Assembly (NCBI GenBank): GCA_040382055.1
Contig: JBEIGE010000027.1
Coordinates: 1 to 38,380, forward strand
Direction: 5' to 3'
Length of the DNA stretch: 38,380 nt
Source of the DNA: JBEIGE01 sp040382055
GTDB lineage: Bacteria > Pseudomonadota > Gammaproteobacteria > Burkholderiales > Burkholderiaceae_C
Positions 1 to 10,100 of this stretch are shown here, in pieces. Within the stretch, counting starts at the first letter, position 1. Every line of letters begins with the position of its first letter. The notes below the pieces were generated by a model. It saw nothing but the letters and a program-made list of their open reading frames with translations. It made no database searches and was not told where the DNA came from. The position numbers and the translations under genes are program-made.

Positions 1-2
1 AT

Positions 3-893
3 GAATTGTCTTTTGCTTTGGGAATGCTTCCTACTCAATTAGACTTAATTATTCGCACTGCACCTTTGCGATATAAAGTTTTCACCATACCTAAGCGAGA
101 TGGATCACCTCGTGAAGTAGCTCAGCCCGCTCGTGAAGTCAAAGCTATCCAGAGATTTCTTATAGATCGATTGAGTAAAGTACTCCCTGTGCATGAAGCG
201 GCAACGGCCTATCAACCAGGCACATCAATTTATGCAAACGCGAGGAGACACGCGGGAAGCAACTTCATTTTAAAAATGGACTTCCGAAACTTTTTCCCGT
301 CAATAAAATACGAGGATGTATGCATCCATCTAGGAAAGTACGCTGCTACGGCATATGACGATACCGCGGTAGCAATGATTGCTCACCTATGCACTTGGGC
401 GCCAAATCGACGACCCCCATTACGTTTGTGTATTGGAGCACCAAGTTCCCCGCTTATTTCCAATAGTCTCATGTACGATTTTGACTGTCAGATTACGGAA
501 GCGGCTGCTAAAGAAGATGTTGTCTATACGCGATACGCGGACGATTTGACATTTTCCTCGAAACGCCCAGATGCCCTAAATAATTTTCCCGATTTGGTGC
601 AGGGAGTGCTCAAGTCTTTCCGGTCTCCATTATTAGAGGTAAATTCAAAGAAAACTGTGTTTGCATCCCGTGCAGGGCGCAGGGTGATAACTGGGTTGGT
701 TCTCACTCCTGAGCGTGAGCTTTCGGTTGGTCGCGAGAGGAAAAGGCTCGCCAGAGCAATGTTTCACCGTTTTTCACTCGGTAAATTGACTGAAAAGCAG
801 CAGGAAAAAATGTGGGGCCTTTTAGCTTTTATTGACAATATTGAACCTGGATTTACATTAAAGCTCAAATCTAACGGCATGAAACCAAAATAG
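3..893 (+). CDS. Retron-type reverse transcriptase (5' end outside window)
   Basis: Reverse transcriptase of the bacterial retron family; such enzymes copy part of a structured RNA (msr-msd), normally encoded just upstream, into msDNA for anti-phage defence. Counting from the TTG at 6, I see the palm motif LKMDFRNFFPS (about 89-99), GAPSSPLISN (about 144-153), the catalytic YADD at 177-180 and a VITGLVL block at 227-233, the counterpart of the VTGL motif of retron RTs. The shift IRTAPLRYKVFTIPKRDG near the N-terminus matches the region of Ec86 RT that follows about 35 residues, and the frame is open to the edge, so the true start and the msr-msd lie left of the window. The TTG at 6 is probably not the start. 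The gene looks more AT-rich than the operon that follows, suggesting separate acquisition. No effector gene is recognisable to its right. Confidence 0.85.
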   Translation, partial: ELSFALGMLPTQLDLIIRTAPLRYKVFTIPKRDGSPREVAQPAREVKAIQRFLIDRLSKVLPVHEAATAYQPGTSIYANARRHAGSNFILKMDFRNFFPSIKYEDVCIHLGKYAATAYDDTAVAMIAHLCTWAPNRRPPLRLCIGAPSSPLISNSLMYDFDCQITEAAAKEDVVYTRYADDLTFSSKRPDALNNFPDLVQGVLKSFRSPLLEVNSKKTVFASRAGRRVITGLVLTPERELSVGRERKRLARAMFHRFSLGKLTEKQQEKMWGLLAFIDNIEPGFTLKLKSNGMKPK

Positions 894-1175
894 TTATCCG
901 CCTCTCTGATGCGGACCTTTGAGATGTTCTCTTGACCGCATTAATTCTGTTCCCGGCTGTGCTCAAAAAGGGCAGTTGTCCCTGGCTGTCCCGGAACGTG
1001 CCCATGTGGGCACAACCGCGTGCCTGCCAGGCACAACTCCCCTTTGCCGCATGGCTTATCCCGAAAACGGGCCAACACACATGGTGATGGCCTTTGGATT
1101 ACCACCTATATTTCCTCTGGGAAAAAGGCTTTTCCCCTTGGGTAAGATGCGTCTAAGGAGAGTCAGACAAAGAGC
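894..1175. other. Structured intergenic region with four perfect hairpins
   Basis: This 282-bp gap between the reverse transcriptase and the helicase has no convincing gene. It holds four perfect inverted repeats: GTGCCCA/TGGGCAC at 998-1013, GTGCCTG/CAGGCAC at 1020-1034, CCCG/CGGG around AAAA at 1060-1071, and GGGAAAA/TTTTCCC at 1119-1136. The first two have the same outer bases and are each followed by AAC. A possible -10 (TATATT, 1107-1112) lies just before the last hairpin, without a clear -35. The region may contain the end of the reverse-transcriptase transcript, operators, or a structured leader or small RNA; function unknown. Confidence 0.55.
998..1034. repeat. Tandem near-identical palindromes
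   Basis: GTGCCCATGTGGGCAC (998-1013) and GTGCCTGCCAGGCAC (1020-1034) are two adjacent perfect palindromes with the same GTGCC...GGCAC ends, and both are followed by AAC. Such paired dyads suit a dimeric repressor operator or two small RNA hairpins. Which applies cannot be told from the sequence. Confidence 0.6.
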
Positions 1176-4100
1176 ATGAAACTCATTGATAACATCAACG
1201 ACCTGCTGGGTGAGGACATCAAGCAGTCAGTCCAGCCGGGTGCGCGGCTCAAAATCGCCGCATCGTGCTTCTCCATTTACGCCTATGAGGCCTTGAAGCG
1301 CGAATTGGAATCGGTGGAGTCGTTCGAGTTCATCTTCACGTCTCCCACGTTCATGCCCGATGAGGTAACCGATGCCGCCAAGAAGGAACGGCGCGAGTTC
1401 CATATCCCCAAGTCGCCCTCTGAAACCCAGAGTGAGCGCAGCTTCTATGGCACCGAGTTCGAGGTGCAGCTCAAAAACAAGCTAACCCAGCGTGCCATCG
1501 CGCGCGAATGTGCCGATTGGATGCGCCGGAAAGCCAAGTTTCGCACCAACAGTGGCGTGGCCCCCATGCAGCAGTTTGCAGCGGTGCAGGCCGCTGGTCC
1601 CGCAGCGCCCAATGCGGTTTACATGCCGCTGCATGGCTTTACTGCCGTGGATTTGGGCTACCAGCGCGGCAATGCGGTGTCCAACATCGTCAATAAGTTC
1701 GACGAGCCCGCAAACACCAGCGTATTCCTCAGCCTGTTTGACCAGATATGGGCTGATCCCGACAAGTTGCAAGACGTGACCAGTTTGGTGTGCGAGCACA
1801 TTGCGTCGGTGTACCAAGAGAATTCGCCCGAGCGCATCTACTTCCTGATGCTCTACAACATCTTCAACGAGTTCCTGGAAGACCTCAACGAAGACGTGCT
1901 GCCCAACGACCGCACCGGCTACCTGGACACATTGGTATGGCAGAAGCTGTTCAACTTCCAGCGTGATGCTGCCACCGGCATCATCAACAAGCTCGAAACC
2001 TACAACGGCTGCATCCTGGCCGACAGCGTCGGCCTGGGCAAGACCTTCACGGCGTTGGCCGTCATCAAGTATTACGAGCTGCGCAACCGCTCTGTGCTGG
2101 TGTTGTGCCCAAAGAAGCTGGCCGACAACTGGCTCACCTACAACCGCAACCTAAAAACCAACATATTCGCCAAAGACCGGTTCAACTACGAGGTGCTGTG
2201 CCACACCGATTTGCAGCGCACCAGCGGCGAATCCTTTGGCACGCCGCTCAACCGGGTGAACTGGGGCAATTACGACTTGGTGGTGATTGACGAGTCCCAC
2301 AACTTCCGCAACAACGATGTCTACAAGGACAAGGAGACGCGCTACCAGAAGCTGATGAATACGGTCATCAAGCAGGGTGTCAAAACCAAGGTGCTGATGT
2401 TGTCCGCCACGCCGGTCAACAACCGGTTCAACGATCTGCGCAACCAACTGGCCTTGGCGTATGAAGGCAACGCCGGATTGCTAGGCGACAAGCTGCGCAC
2501 CGAGAAGGACATTGACGAGATATTCCGCCGCGCGCAAACCGCGTTCAATATTTGGACCAAGCTGCCGCCAGAGGAGCGTACCGCCAGTGCCATCCTGGCC
2601 GCGTTGGACTTTGATTTTTTCGAGCTCCTGGACAGCGTCACCATCGCCCGGTCGCGCAAGCACATCGAGACGTTTTACGACACCAAGGACATTGGCACCT
2701 TCCCAGAACGCCTCAAACCGCTGTCATTCCACTGCCCGCTGACCCTGCGCACCGATGTCATTGGCTTCAACGACATCTTTAACCAGCTCAGCCTGTTGAA
2801 GCTGGCCGTGTATGCACCCGTCGGCTACATCCTGCCCAGCCGCATCAAGAAGTACGAAGACATGTACGACACCGAGGTGGCCAGCGGCGGCGGAAAGCTC
2901 AAACAGGCCGACCGTGAAAAGAGCCTGCAAGCGCTGATGACGGTCAACCTGCTCAAACGGCTGGAAAGTTCGGTCGCATCGTTTCGCCTGACTTTGCAGA
3001 GCCTGCAAAGCAACCACCAGAAGGCGCTGGCCAAGATCACCGCGTTCAAAAAGTCAGGCAAGGCCGCTAAGTTCACCGACCACACGCCTGACTTTGAAGA
3101 TGCTGACTTTGACGACGAGCTTTTGCCCGAATTGGATGATGACCGAGGCGACGAAAGTAGTTCGACTGGTGGCAAGGTGCAAATCGACCTGGGCGACATG
3201 GACCTGCCATCTTGGGAACATGACCTGGGTGGTGACTTGGCCGTCATTGACGGGCTATTGGCTGAAATGGCCAAAATCACCCCGGCTGACGATGCCAAGC
3301 TCCAACACCTCAAAGCGCAGATCGAGCAAAAGCTGGCGCACCCTTTCAACCCCGGCAACCGCAAGCTGTTGATATTCACCGCATTCGCGGACACCGCCAA
3401 TTACCTGTACGACAACTTGGCACCTGGCCTGTTCCAGAAGCACGGCATCCATACCGGTAAGGTCACTGGCACCACCGAGCCCAAAACCACACTCCGCCTG
3501 GCTGCCAACCCGCGCCAGGGCGTTGATTTTCAGACCATGCTCACGCTATTTGCGCCGCGCGCCAAAGAAAAGGCGCTGACCATGCCGCACGAGCCGGGTG
3601 AAATCGACGTGATGATCGGCACCGATTGCATCTCCGAAGGCCAGAACTTGCAGGACTGCGACACCGTCATCAACTACGACATCCACTGGAACCCGGTTCG
3701 CATCATCCAGCGTTTTGGCCGGGTGGACCGTATCGGCTCCCCCAATGCGCGCATCCAGTTGGTCAACTACTGGCCCGATATCAGCCTGGACGAGTACATC
3801 CGCCTGAAAGAGCGGGTGGAAAGCCGCATGATGATTGCCGACGTGACCGCCACGGGCGATGACAACGTGCTGTCCGCCCAATCCAATGACGTGGCCTACC
3901 GCAAGGAGCAATTGCGCCGCCTGCAAGAAGAGGTCATTGAAATGGAAGACCTCAAAACCGGGGTTTCCATCACCGACCTGGGCCTGAACGACTTCCGCAT
4001 GGACTTGCTGAACTACGTCAAAGCCCATGGGGACTTGGCCCGCCTGCCCAATGGCTTGCATGCCGTGGTGCCCGCCAACCCCGAAAAGGGTTTGAAGCCC

Positions 4101-4514
4101 GGTGTCATATTCACGCTGCGCAACCGGTTGCTCAGCGGTACAACTGGTGCCGTGGTGCAGCAGAAGAACCGGCTACACCCGTACTACCTTGTTTATATTG
4201 GCATGGACGGCAGCATCATTGCCGACCATATGGAGGTCAAGGCACTGCTAGACCTGGCCCGCAATGCCTGTAAAGGCCGCAGCGAACCAATACCCGCCGC
4301 GTTTGAGCCCTTTAACAAGGCGACCGACGATGGTCGCAACATGCGCACGTTCTCCAACTTGCTGGACCAGGCCATTCACTCCATGATCGAGCGCCAGCAA
4401 GAGCAAGACGTGGACAGCCTGTTTTCACCGGGCAAAACGAGCGCCTTGGTGGGAGAGATTGCCGGTCTCGAAGACTTCGAGTTGATCAGCTTCTTGGTGA
4501 TACAGGCCCCATGA
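1176..4514 (+). CDS. PLD-type SNF2-like helicase of the extended type III RM operon
   Basis: Large (1112 aa) superfamily 2 helicase/translocase. The first 200 residues or so resemble a phospholipase-D-like domain, with LHG at 152-154 where active PLD enzymes have HxK, so that domain looks degenerate. Walker A is GLGKT at 286-290, motif II is DESH at 372-375, an acidic linker lies around 640-700, and motif VI QRFGRVDRIG is at 845-854. The protein is of the kind commonly encoded beside DUF4391, Mod and Res genes. It probably translocates on DNA and works with the restriction complex; its exact role is inference. The ATG at 1176 is preceded by AAGGAGAG, somewhat far away (about 15 nt). Its stop overlaps the next start (ATGA), so the two are translationally coupled. 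Confidence 0.85.
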   Translation: MKLIDNINDLLGEDIKQSVQPGARLKIAASCFSIYAYEALKRELESVESFEFIFTSPTFMPDEVTDAAKKERREFHIPKSPSETQSERSFYGTEFEVQLKNKLTQRAIARECADWMRRKAKFRTNSGVAPMQQFAAVQAAGPAAPNAVYMPLHGFTAVDLGYQRGNAVSNIVNKFDEPANTSVFLSLFDQIWADPDKLQDVTSLVCEHIASVYQENSPERIYFLMLYNIFNEFLEDLNEDVLPNDRTGYLDTLVWQKLFNFQRDAATGIINKLETYNGCILADSVGLGKTFTALAVIKYYELRNRSVLVLCPKKLADNWLTYNRNLKTNIFAKDRFNYEVLCHTDLQRTSGESFGTPLNRVNWGNYDLVVIDESHNFRNNDVYKDKETRYQKLMNTVIKQGVKTKVLMLSATPVNNRFNDLRNQLALAYEGNAGLLGDKLRTEKDIDEIFRRAQTAFNIWTKLPPEERTASAILAALDFDFFELLDSVTIARSRKHIETFYDTKDIGTFPERLKPLSFHCPLTLRTDVIGFNDIFNQLSLLKLAVYAPVGYILPSRIKKYEDMYDTEVASGGGKLKQADREKSLQALMTVNLLKRLESSVASFRLTLQSLQSNHQKALAKITAFKKSGKAAKFTDHTPDFEDADFDDELLPELDDDRGDESSSTGGKVQIDLGDMDLPSWEHDLGGDLAVIDGLLAEMAKITPADDAKLQHLKAQIEQKLAHPFNPGNRKLLIFTAFADTANYLYDNLAPGLFQKHGIHTGKVTGTTEPKTTLRLAANPRQGVDFQTMLTLFAPRAKEKALTMPHEPGEIDVMIGTDCISEGQNLQDCDTVINYDIHWNPVRIIQRFGRVDRIGSPNARIQLVNYWPDISLDEYIRLKERVESRMMIADVTATGDDNVLSAQSNDVAYRKEQLRRLQEEVIEMEDLKTGVSITDLGLNDFRMDLLNYVKAHGDLARLPNGLHAVVPANPEKGLKPGVIFTLRNRLLSGTTGAVVQQKNRLHPYYLVYIGMDGSIIADHMEVKALLDLARNACKGRSEPIPAAFEPFNKATDDGRNMRTFSNLLDQAIHSMIERQQEQDVDSLFSPGKTSALVGEIAGLEDFELISFLVIQAP

Positions 4515-5176
4515 CCACCCATGCTCTTTTCGCATGGCCGTCGCAGGCAGCAGTGGGCCGACCGGTAGCCAAGTCGAAAATCTACGCCCATGCCAAACCA
4601 ACGGCGGCATTGCGCGCGTTGTTTGTGGAGCAAGTGGAGAGCATTACCTGGGCCTACAAACTCTCGCCAGAGACCATCAATCTGCCTGCCAAACCGGCGG
4701 TGCCCGAGATTGAAGTGTTTGAAGTCGCCTTGAAGCTGCCTGATGCCAGTCATTCGGTACTGCGCTGCATCGACAAAGCCATGCCGCGCCCCATCCTGTT
4801 TAACCTTCGGTTTGAGGGGCATACCCAGCCAATTGCCGCCTACAAGCGGCCCAGCGATGCCGCCAGTGACCAGTGGGTGCTGGGGGACTACCATGCCGCG
4901 CCCTGGCAAAAGGACGGCGACGTTCGGCCTGCTTTGCCCGTCGCGCTGGACTTGCAGAGCCTTTACGAGCAGCTATTGCGTCAGCACTTAGCCGTTCCGG
5001 CCCGTGCGGGTGAGTCACTGCGCGACCAGTTGGACCGGTTGGCAGCATTGGCAGCTAAGCAGGCGGCAGCCGCCAAGCTGGAAGCGCGCCTGAGCGCTGA
5101 AAAACAGTTCAACCGCAAGGTCGAGATCAACGCCCAGTTGCGTACCATTCGTACCGAGCTGGGAGCGCTGACATGA
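4511..5176 (+). CDS. DUF4391 domain-containing protein
   Basis: Protein of 221 aa that I recognise as DUF4391. The N-terminal block has KSKIYAHAKPT, then a TWAYKLSPETINLPA block and an EIEVFEVALKL strand. The C-terminal third (about 155-215) is Ala/Leu/Lys/Arg-rich and probably a coiled coil. Family members sit almost always between a helicase and a Mod methyltransferase in type III-like restriction operons; biochemical function is unknown. The start overlaps the helicase stop by 4 nt, which fixes the start. An adapter or inhibitor role in the complex is plausible but unsupported by any motif. Confidence 0.8.
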   Translation: MTTHALFAWPSQAAVGRPVAKSKIYAHAKPTAALRALFVEQVESITWAYKLSPETINLPAKPAVPEIEVFEVALKLPDASHSVLRCIDKAMPRPILFNLRFEGHTQPIAAYKRPSDAASDQWVLGDYHAAPWQKDGDVRPALPVALDLQSLYEQLLRQHLAVPARAGESLRDQLDRLAALAAKQAAAAKLEARLSAEKQFNRKVEINAQLRTIRTELGALT

Positions 5177-5194
5177 TCAGCGGCCAAAGCACCC

Positions 5195-5253
5195 AATTTG
5201 CTACGTATTTCATAGCTGCTCCCGCACATTCCACGGGCGCTAGAAGCCAAAAA
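5195..5253. repeat. Comamonadaceae-type dispersed intergenic repeat inside the RM operon
   Basis: The 81-bp gap between the DUF4391 and mod genes is filled mostly by a sequence of the form TTGCTA...CATAGCTGCT...GGGCGCTAGAAGCC, with an internal CCCG/CGGG dyad. I recognise this layout from small repeats scattered through Comamonadaceae genomes. It breaks an otherwise tightly overlapped operon and sits directly before the mod start, leaving mod with only a weak ribosome-binding site. Assignment is from memory of the repeat type; no second full copy is seen in the window. Confidence 0.5.
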
Positions 5254-5257
5254 GACC

Positions 5258-7159
5258 ATGAATAAACTGAAAATGCACAGCCCCGACCTGACCCAAGCCA
5301 ATATCGACAAACTGGCTGAGTTGTTCCCCAACTGCTTAGTTGAGTCGCGAGACGCTAATGGAGCCGTCACTCGAAGTATCGACTTTGACGAGTTGCGCCA
5401 AGAGCTGACCGGCAACATTGTGGAAGGCCCGCAAGAGCGCTATCAACTAAATTGGCCTGGCAAACGTGAAGCACTGTTGACCGCGAATGCGCCCATCGCC
5501 AAAACTTTACGTCCGTGCCAAGAGGATAGCGTGGACTTCGACACTACGCAGAACCTTTTCATTGAGGGCGACAACCTCGACGCGCTGAAACTTCTGCAAG
5601 AGACATACCTGAACAAGGTGAAGGTGATCTATATCGACCCGCCTTACAACACGGGGAATGACTTCATTTATGAGGATGATTTCGCTGAGGATTCCGAGAC
5701 ATACAAGGTTCGCTCGAATCAGAAAGACGAATTTGGGAGTCGCCTAATTGCCAACACTGAGTCAAATGGACGGTTTCACTCAGATTGGTTGAGCATGATG
5801 TATTCGCGAATCACACTAGCTCGGAATCTTTTGCGCGACGATGGAGTCATCTTCATTAGCATCGACGACACCGAAGTAGCAAATTTGCGACTCCTCTGCA
5901 ACCAGGTGTTTGGTCAAGAAAATTTCTTGGTAAATGCCATTTGGCAGAAGCGCTACGGCGTATCGAGTGACGCAAAGGGCATCCCTGGAATGCACGATCA
6001 CATTTTGATCTATCAGAGGTCAGGAGCGTTTGTGCCTGGCCTACTACCCAGGACCGACAAGCAGGATGCTGTTTACAAAAATTTAGATGGCGACCCACGT
6101 GGCCTTTGGCGCTCTGATAACTTGACGCGGACTGAATTTCGGGCGCGGGACCATTACCCAATTACCGCACCGAAGACTGGTGAAGAGTTCTATCCACCAA
6201 AGGGGTCCAGCTGGCGACATCCACGGGATGAGATGGAGCGATTGATTGCCGACAACCGCATCTGGTTTGGACTTGACGGCACTAATCGGCCAGCGGCAAA
6301 GCGCTTTCTTTCAGAAGTAAAGCAGGGTGTGGTCGCGTCAGGATGGTGGCCTTTCTCTGAGGTTGGACACACGGATGAAAGCAAAAAGGAGCTGCAAGCG
6401 CTCTTTGATGATGTAAGCCCATTCGATACCCCAAAGCCAACACGATTGATCCGTCGGATGCTTGATATTGGACTAAATTGTGAGAGCGGAATAGTGATGG
6501 ACTTTTTCGCGGGGTCAGGTTCAACAGCCCATGCGGTTATGTCGAGAAATGCGGAGAAGAACTCGACTGATAGGTATATTCTTGTTCAGCTACCTGAGCC
6601 GCTGTCGCCCGATAACAAGACGCAGAAACTTGCTGTCGATTGCTGCGACGGATTGGGAAAGCCCAGAAACATCGCTGAAATCACGAAGGAGCGCTTGCGA
6701 AGGGCAGGCACAGCTGTCGCACAGGTCAAAGGCGAATTGATTGGCGGCCTAGATATCGGATTTCGCGTCCTCAAAATTGACAGCTCCAATATGAAGGAGG
6801 TGTTTTACACCCCCGATGCTGTGGCGCAAGACCAGCTCTTTGACCAAGTCAACAACATCCGCGAAGACCGCACACCGGAAGACCTGTTGTTCCAGGTTCT
6901 ACTGGACTGGGGCGTGGACTTGTCGTTGCCCATTGCCAAGGAATCCATCGCAGGTAAGACGGTGTACTTTGTGGATGGCAATGCTCTGGCAGCGTGCTTT
7001 GACGAGGGTGTCAGCGAAGAATTCGTCAAGCTATTGGCCAAGCGTGAGCCACTGCGCGCGGTATTCCGTGATGGCGGATATGCAACCGATAGCGTGAAGA
7101 TCAACGTGGAACAACTCTTCAAGTTGATGAGCCCCAGCACCGAAGTAAAAACCATTTGA
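5258..7159 (+). CDS. mod: Type III-like N6-adenine DNA methyltransferase (Mod)
   Basis: Modification and specificity subunit (633 aa) that methylates adenine in a short recognition site using S-adenosylmethionine. The catalytic DPPY (motif IV) is at 127-130 and the SAM-binding FAGSGS (motif I) at 417-422, i.e. the beta-class order. The stretch between (about 170-400) is the expected target-recognition domain. Length is normal for Mod. The central part of the gene (about 5650-6780) looks AT-richer and less regular in codon use than its ends, as expected if the recognition domain was swapped by recombination; this is a visual impression. Mod is needed by Res for target recognition, and the two reading frames meet at 7157-7171. 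Confidence 0.92.
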   Translation: MNKLKMHSPDLTQANIDKLAELFPNCLVESRDANGAVTRSIDFDELRQELTGNIVEGPQERYQLNWPGKREALLTANAPIAKTLRPCQEDSVDFDTTQNLFIEGDNLDALKLLQETYLNKVKVIYIDPPYNTGNDFIYEDDFAEDSETYKVRSNQKDEFGSRLIANTESNGRFHSDWLSMMYSRITLARNLLRDDGVIFISIDDTEVANLRLLCNQVFGQENFLVNAIWQKRYGVSSDAKGIPGMHDHILIYQRSGAFVPGLLPRTDKQDAVYKNLDGDPRGLWRSDNLTRTEFRARDHYPITAPKTGEEFYPPKGSSWRHPRDEMERLIADNRIWFGLDGTNRPAAKRFLSEVKQGVVASGWWPFSEVGHTDESKKELQALFDDVSPFDTPKPTRLIRRMLDIGLNCESGIVMDFFAGSGSTAHAVMSRNAEKNSTDRYILVQLPEPLSPDNKTQKLAVDCCDGLGKPRNIAEITKERLRRAGTAVAQVKGELIGGLDIGFRVLKIDSSNMKEVFYTPDAVAQDQLFDQVNNIREDRTPEDLLFQVLLDWGVDLSLPIAKESIAGKTVYFVDGNALAACFDEGVSEEFVKLLAKREPLRAVFRDGGYATDSVKINVEQLFKLMSPSTEVKTI

Positions 7160-7170
7160 GCGGCACGACC

Positions 7171-10100
7171 ATGAAGCTCAAATTCAAAAAGCAGGCCTAC
7201 CAGACCAATGCGGTGGATGCCGTGGCAGATTGCTTTGCCGGGCAACCCAAGCGCGAAGGGCTCAATTACCGGGTGGACCCTGGCCGTGCGGTGGATGCCA
7301 GTGGCCAAGCGGTGGCCGCGCTGGAAACCGTGGGTTTTAAGAATGCTGATCTGGCGTTAACGCCGGGCCAGATGCTGGAAAACATCCACGCTGTGCAGCG
7401 CAGGCAAAACCTGCCCCTGACCACCGCGCTGGTCAAAACCAAGGTGTGCGACATCAATCTGGACGTGGAAATGGAGACGGGCACGGGCAAGACCTATTGC
7501 TACGTCAAAAGCATGTTTGAGCTGAACGCCCGCTATGGGTGGAGCAAGTTCATTGTGGTGGTGCCCAGCATTGCCATCCGTGAGGGTGTGTTCAAGTCGC
7601 TGGAAATCACCGCCGAGCACTTTCTGGACGAGTACAAGAAGCGCGCCCGGTTCTTCATCTACAACTCCAAGCAGTTGCACAACTTGGAGAGCTTTTCGAG
7701 TGACGCGGGCATCAACGTCATGGTCATCAACGTGCAGGCCTTCAATGCCACGGGCAAAGATGCACGCCGTATTTACGAAGAGCTGGACGACTTTCAGTCT
7801 CGCAGGCCCATTGACGTGATCAGCGCCAACCGGCCCGTCATGTTTCTGGACGAGCCGCAGAAAATGGAAGGCGGCAAAACGCTGGATTCGCTGGCCAACT
7901 TCAAGCCGCTTGCGGTGCTGCGCTATTCGGCCACGCACAAGACGGCCCACAACAAGATTCACCGGCTGGACGCACTGGATGCGTACAACCAGAAGCTGGT
8001 CAAGAAGATCAGGGTGCGCGGCATATCGGTCAAGGGCCTGACTGGCACCAATGCCTACCTGTATTTGGAGTCCATCGAGGTGTCCACCGCCGCACCCGTG
8101 GCGCGGGTGGAGCTGGAAATCAAGCAGAACAACGGAATCAAGCGCGTGTTGCGCAAGCTGTCCCGTAACGACAGCCTGTTCGATATGTCCGGCGATTTGG
8201 AACAGTACCGGGGCTTTGTGGTGGCCGACATCAATGCGCTCACCAACACGGTGACCTTCACCAATGGCCATGAGCTGGTGGCGGGCGAGGCTACTGGCGA
8301 TGTCAGTGAATCGGCCTTGCGCCGCATCCAGATTCGCGAAGCCGTCAAAGCCCACTTTGAGAAAGAGCAGGCGCTGTTCGCCCAGGGCATCAAGGTGCTG
8401 TCGCTGTTTTTCATTGACGCGGTCAGCAAATACCGCAGCTATACCGATGCGGGCGAGCAGCCGGGCGAGTACGCCCAGATGTTTGAGGAAGAGTACAACC
8501 AGCAACTGGCCGAGGTACAGACGCTGGACGACACGCCGTACAACCGGTATCTCAAAGGAATTGCGACCACCCAAACGCACAACGGTTACTTCTCCATCGA
8601 CAAGAAGACCAAGCGCATGGTGGACCCGGAGACGGGCAAAAAGTCCACCGAGGCCGACGACGTGGATGCGTATGACCTGATCTTGAAGGACAAGGAAAGG
8701 CTGCTGTCGTTCGATGAGCCGGTGCGCTTTATCTTCTCGCACTCCGCTTTGCGGGAGGGATGGGACAACCCCAACGTTTTCGTGATCTGTACTTTGAAGC
8801 ACAGCGACAACACAGTTAGTCGCCGCCAGGAAGTCGGGCGCGGCTTGCGTTTATCCGTCAATCAGCATGGTGACCGCATGGACAACGCGGCCACGGTGCA
8901 TCAAATCAACGTGCTGACCGTGGTGGCCAGCGAGAGCTACAAGGACTTCGTGACCGCCTTGCAGCGTGATATCAGTGACGGATTGTCGGAGCGGCCAAGG
9001 GAGGCAAACGAGTCCTATTTCACCGGCAAGGTGCTCAAAACCACAGCCGGTGACGTGGATGTAACCCCGCAACTGGCCAAGCAGATATACAAGTACTTGC
9101 TTAAAAACGACTACACCGACGACAAAGACCGCATCGCCGATGCGTACCACGAGGCAAAGAAAGAGGGCACGCTTGCAGGGTTACCGCCCGAGTTGGCGGC
9201 GCATGCCGATGCCGTGTTTGCACTGATCGACAGTGTGTTCAGCGATGCGAAGTTGCCATTGCCGGAGGACGACCGCAAGGCAAAAACCAATCCGCTGAAC
9301 GCCAATTTCGAGAAAGCCGAGTTCAAGGCGCTGTGGAATCGTATCAATCGCAAGGCCGCGTATACGGTTGAATTTGAAACCCCGGAGCTGGTAGCCAAGT
9401 GCGTGAAGGCCCTGGAAGCTGAGCTGAAAGTCAGCCCCATGCAATACACCGTGGTGGCCGGGGAGCAGGCAGAGACTGCAACTTTTGACGGCATCCGGCA
9501 GGGTGAATCGTTCAAAGTGACGGAGTCCACAACCGACTTACACCGGGCGTCAGCCCATTCTGCCGTCAAATACGACCTCATTGGCCGACTGGCCGGAGAG
9601 ACACAACTGACCCGCGCGACCGTGGCCAGTGTCTTGCAAGGCATCAACAAAGCCGTGTTCAGTCAGTACCGCACCAACCCGGAAGACTTCATGCAGAAGT
9701 CCGCGCGCCTGATGAACGAGCAGAAGGCGACCGTGATCGTAGAGCACATTGCCTATGACCCCACGGGTGACACGCACACCATGGACATCTTCACCCAGGA
9801 CAAGCCGAAGGAAGATTTCAGCAAGGCGGTCAAGGCCAACCATCACATTTACGACTACGTGTTCACCGACTCCAAGAACGAGCGCGACTTCGTTCGCGAG
9901 CTGGATACCAGCACCGCCGTGGTGGTGTACGCCAAGCTGCCGCGCGGCTTTTTCATACCCACCCCGGTGGGCAACTACAACCCCGACTGGGCCATTGCGT
10001 TCCAGGAAGGCAAGGTCAAGCACGTCTACTTCGTGGCTGAAACCAAGGGCTCCATGTCCAGCATGGACCTGCGGAAAATTGAGGAAAGCAAGATCGAATG

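Noticed and set aside
919..1179. Possible 86-codon gene between the reverse transcriptase and the helicase
   Set aside because: Its composition follows the hairpins, the product resembles nothing, it overlaps the helicase start, and no ribosome-binding site supports it.
7357..8802. 481-codon antisense reading frame inside res
   Set aside because: Res has complete catalytic motifs across this stretch. The antisense frame is a by-product of high GC at third codon positions and its product has no recognisable domain.
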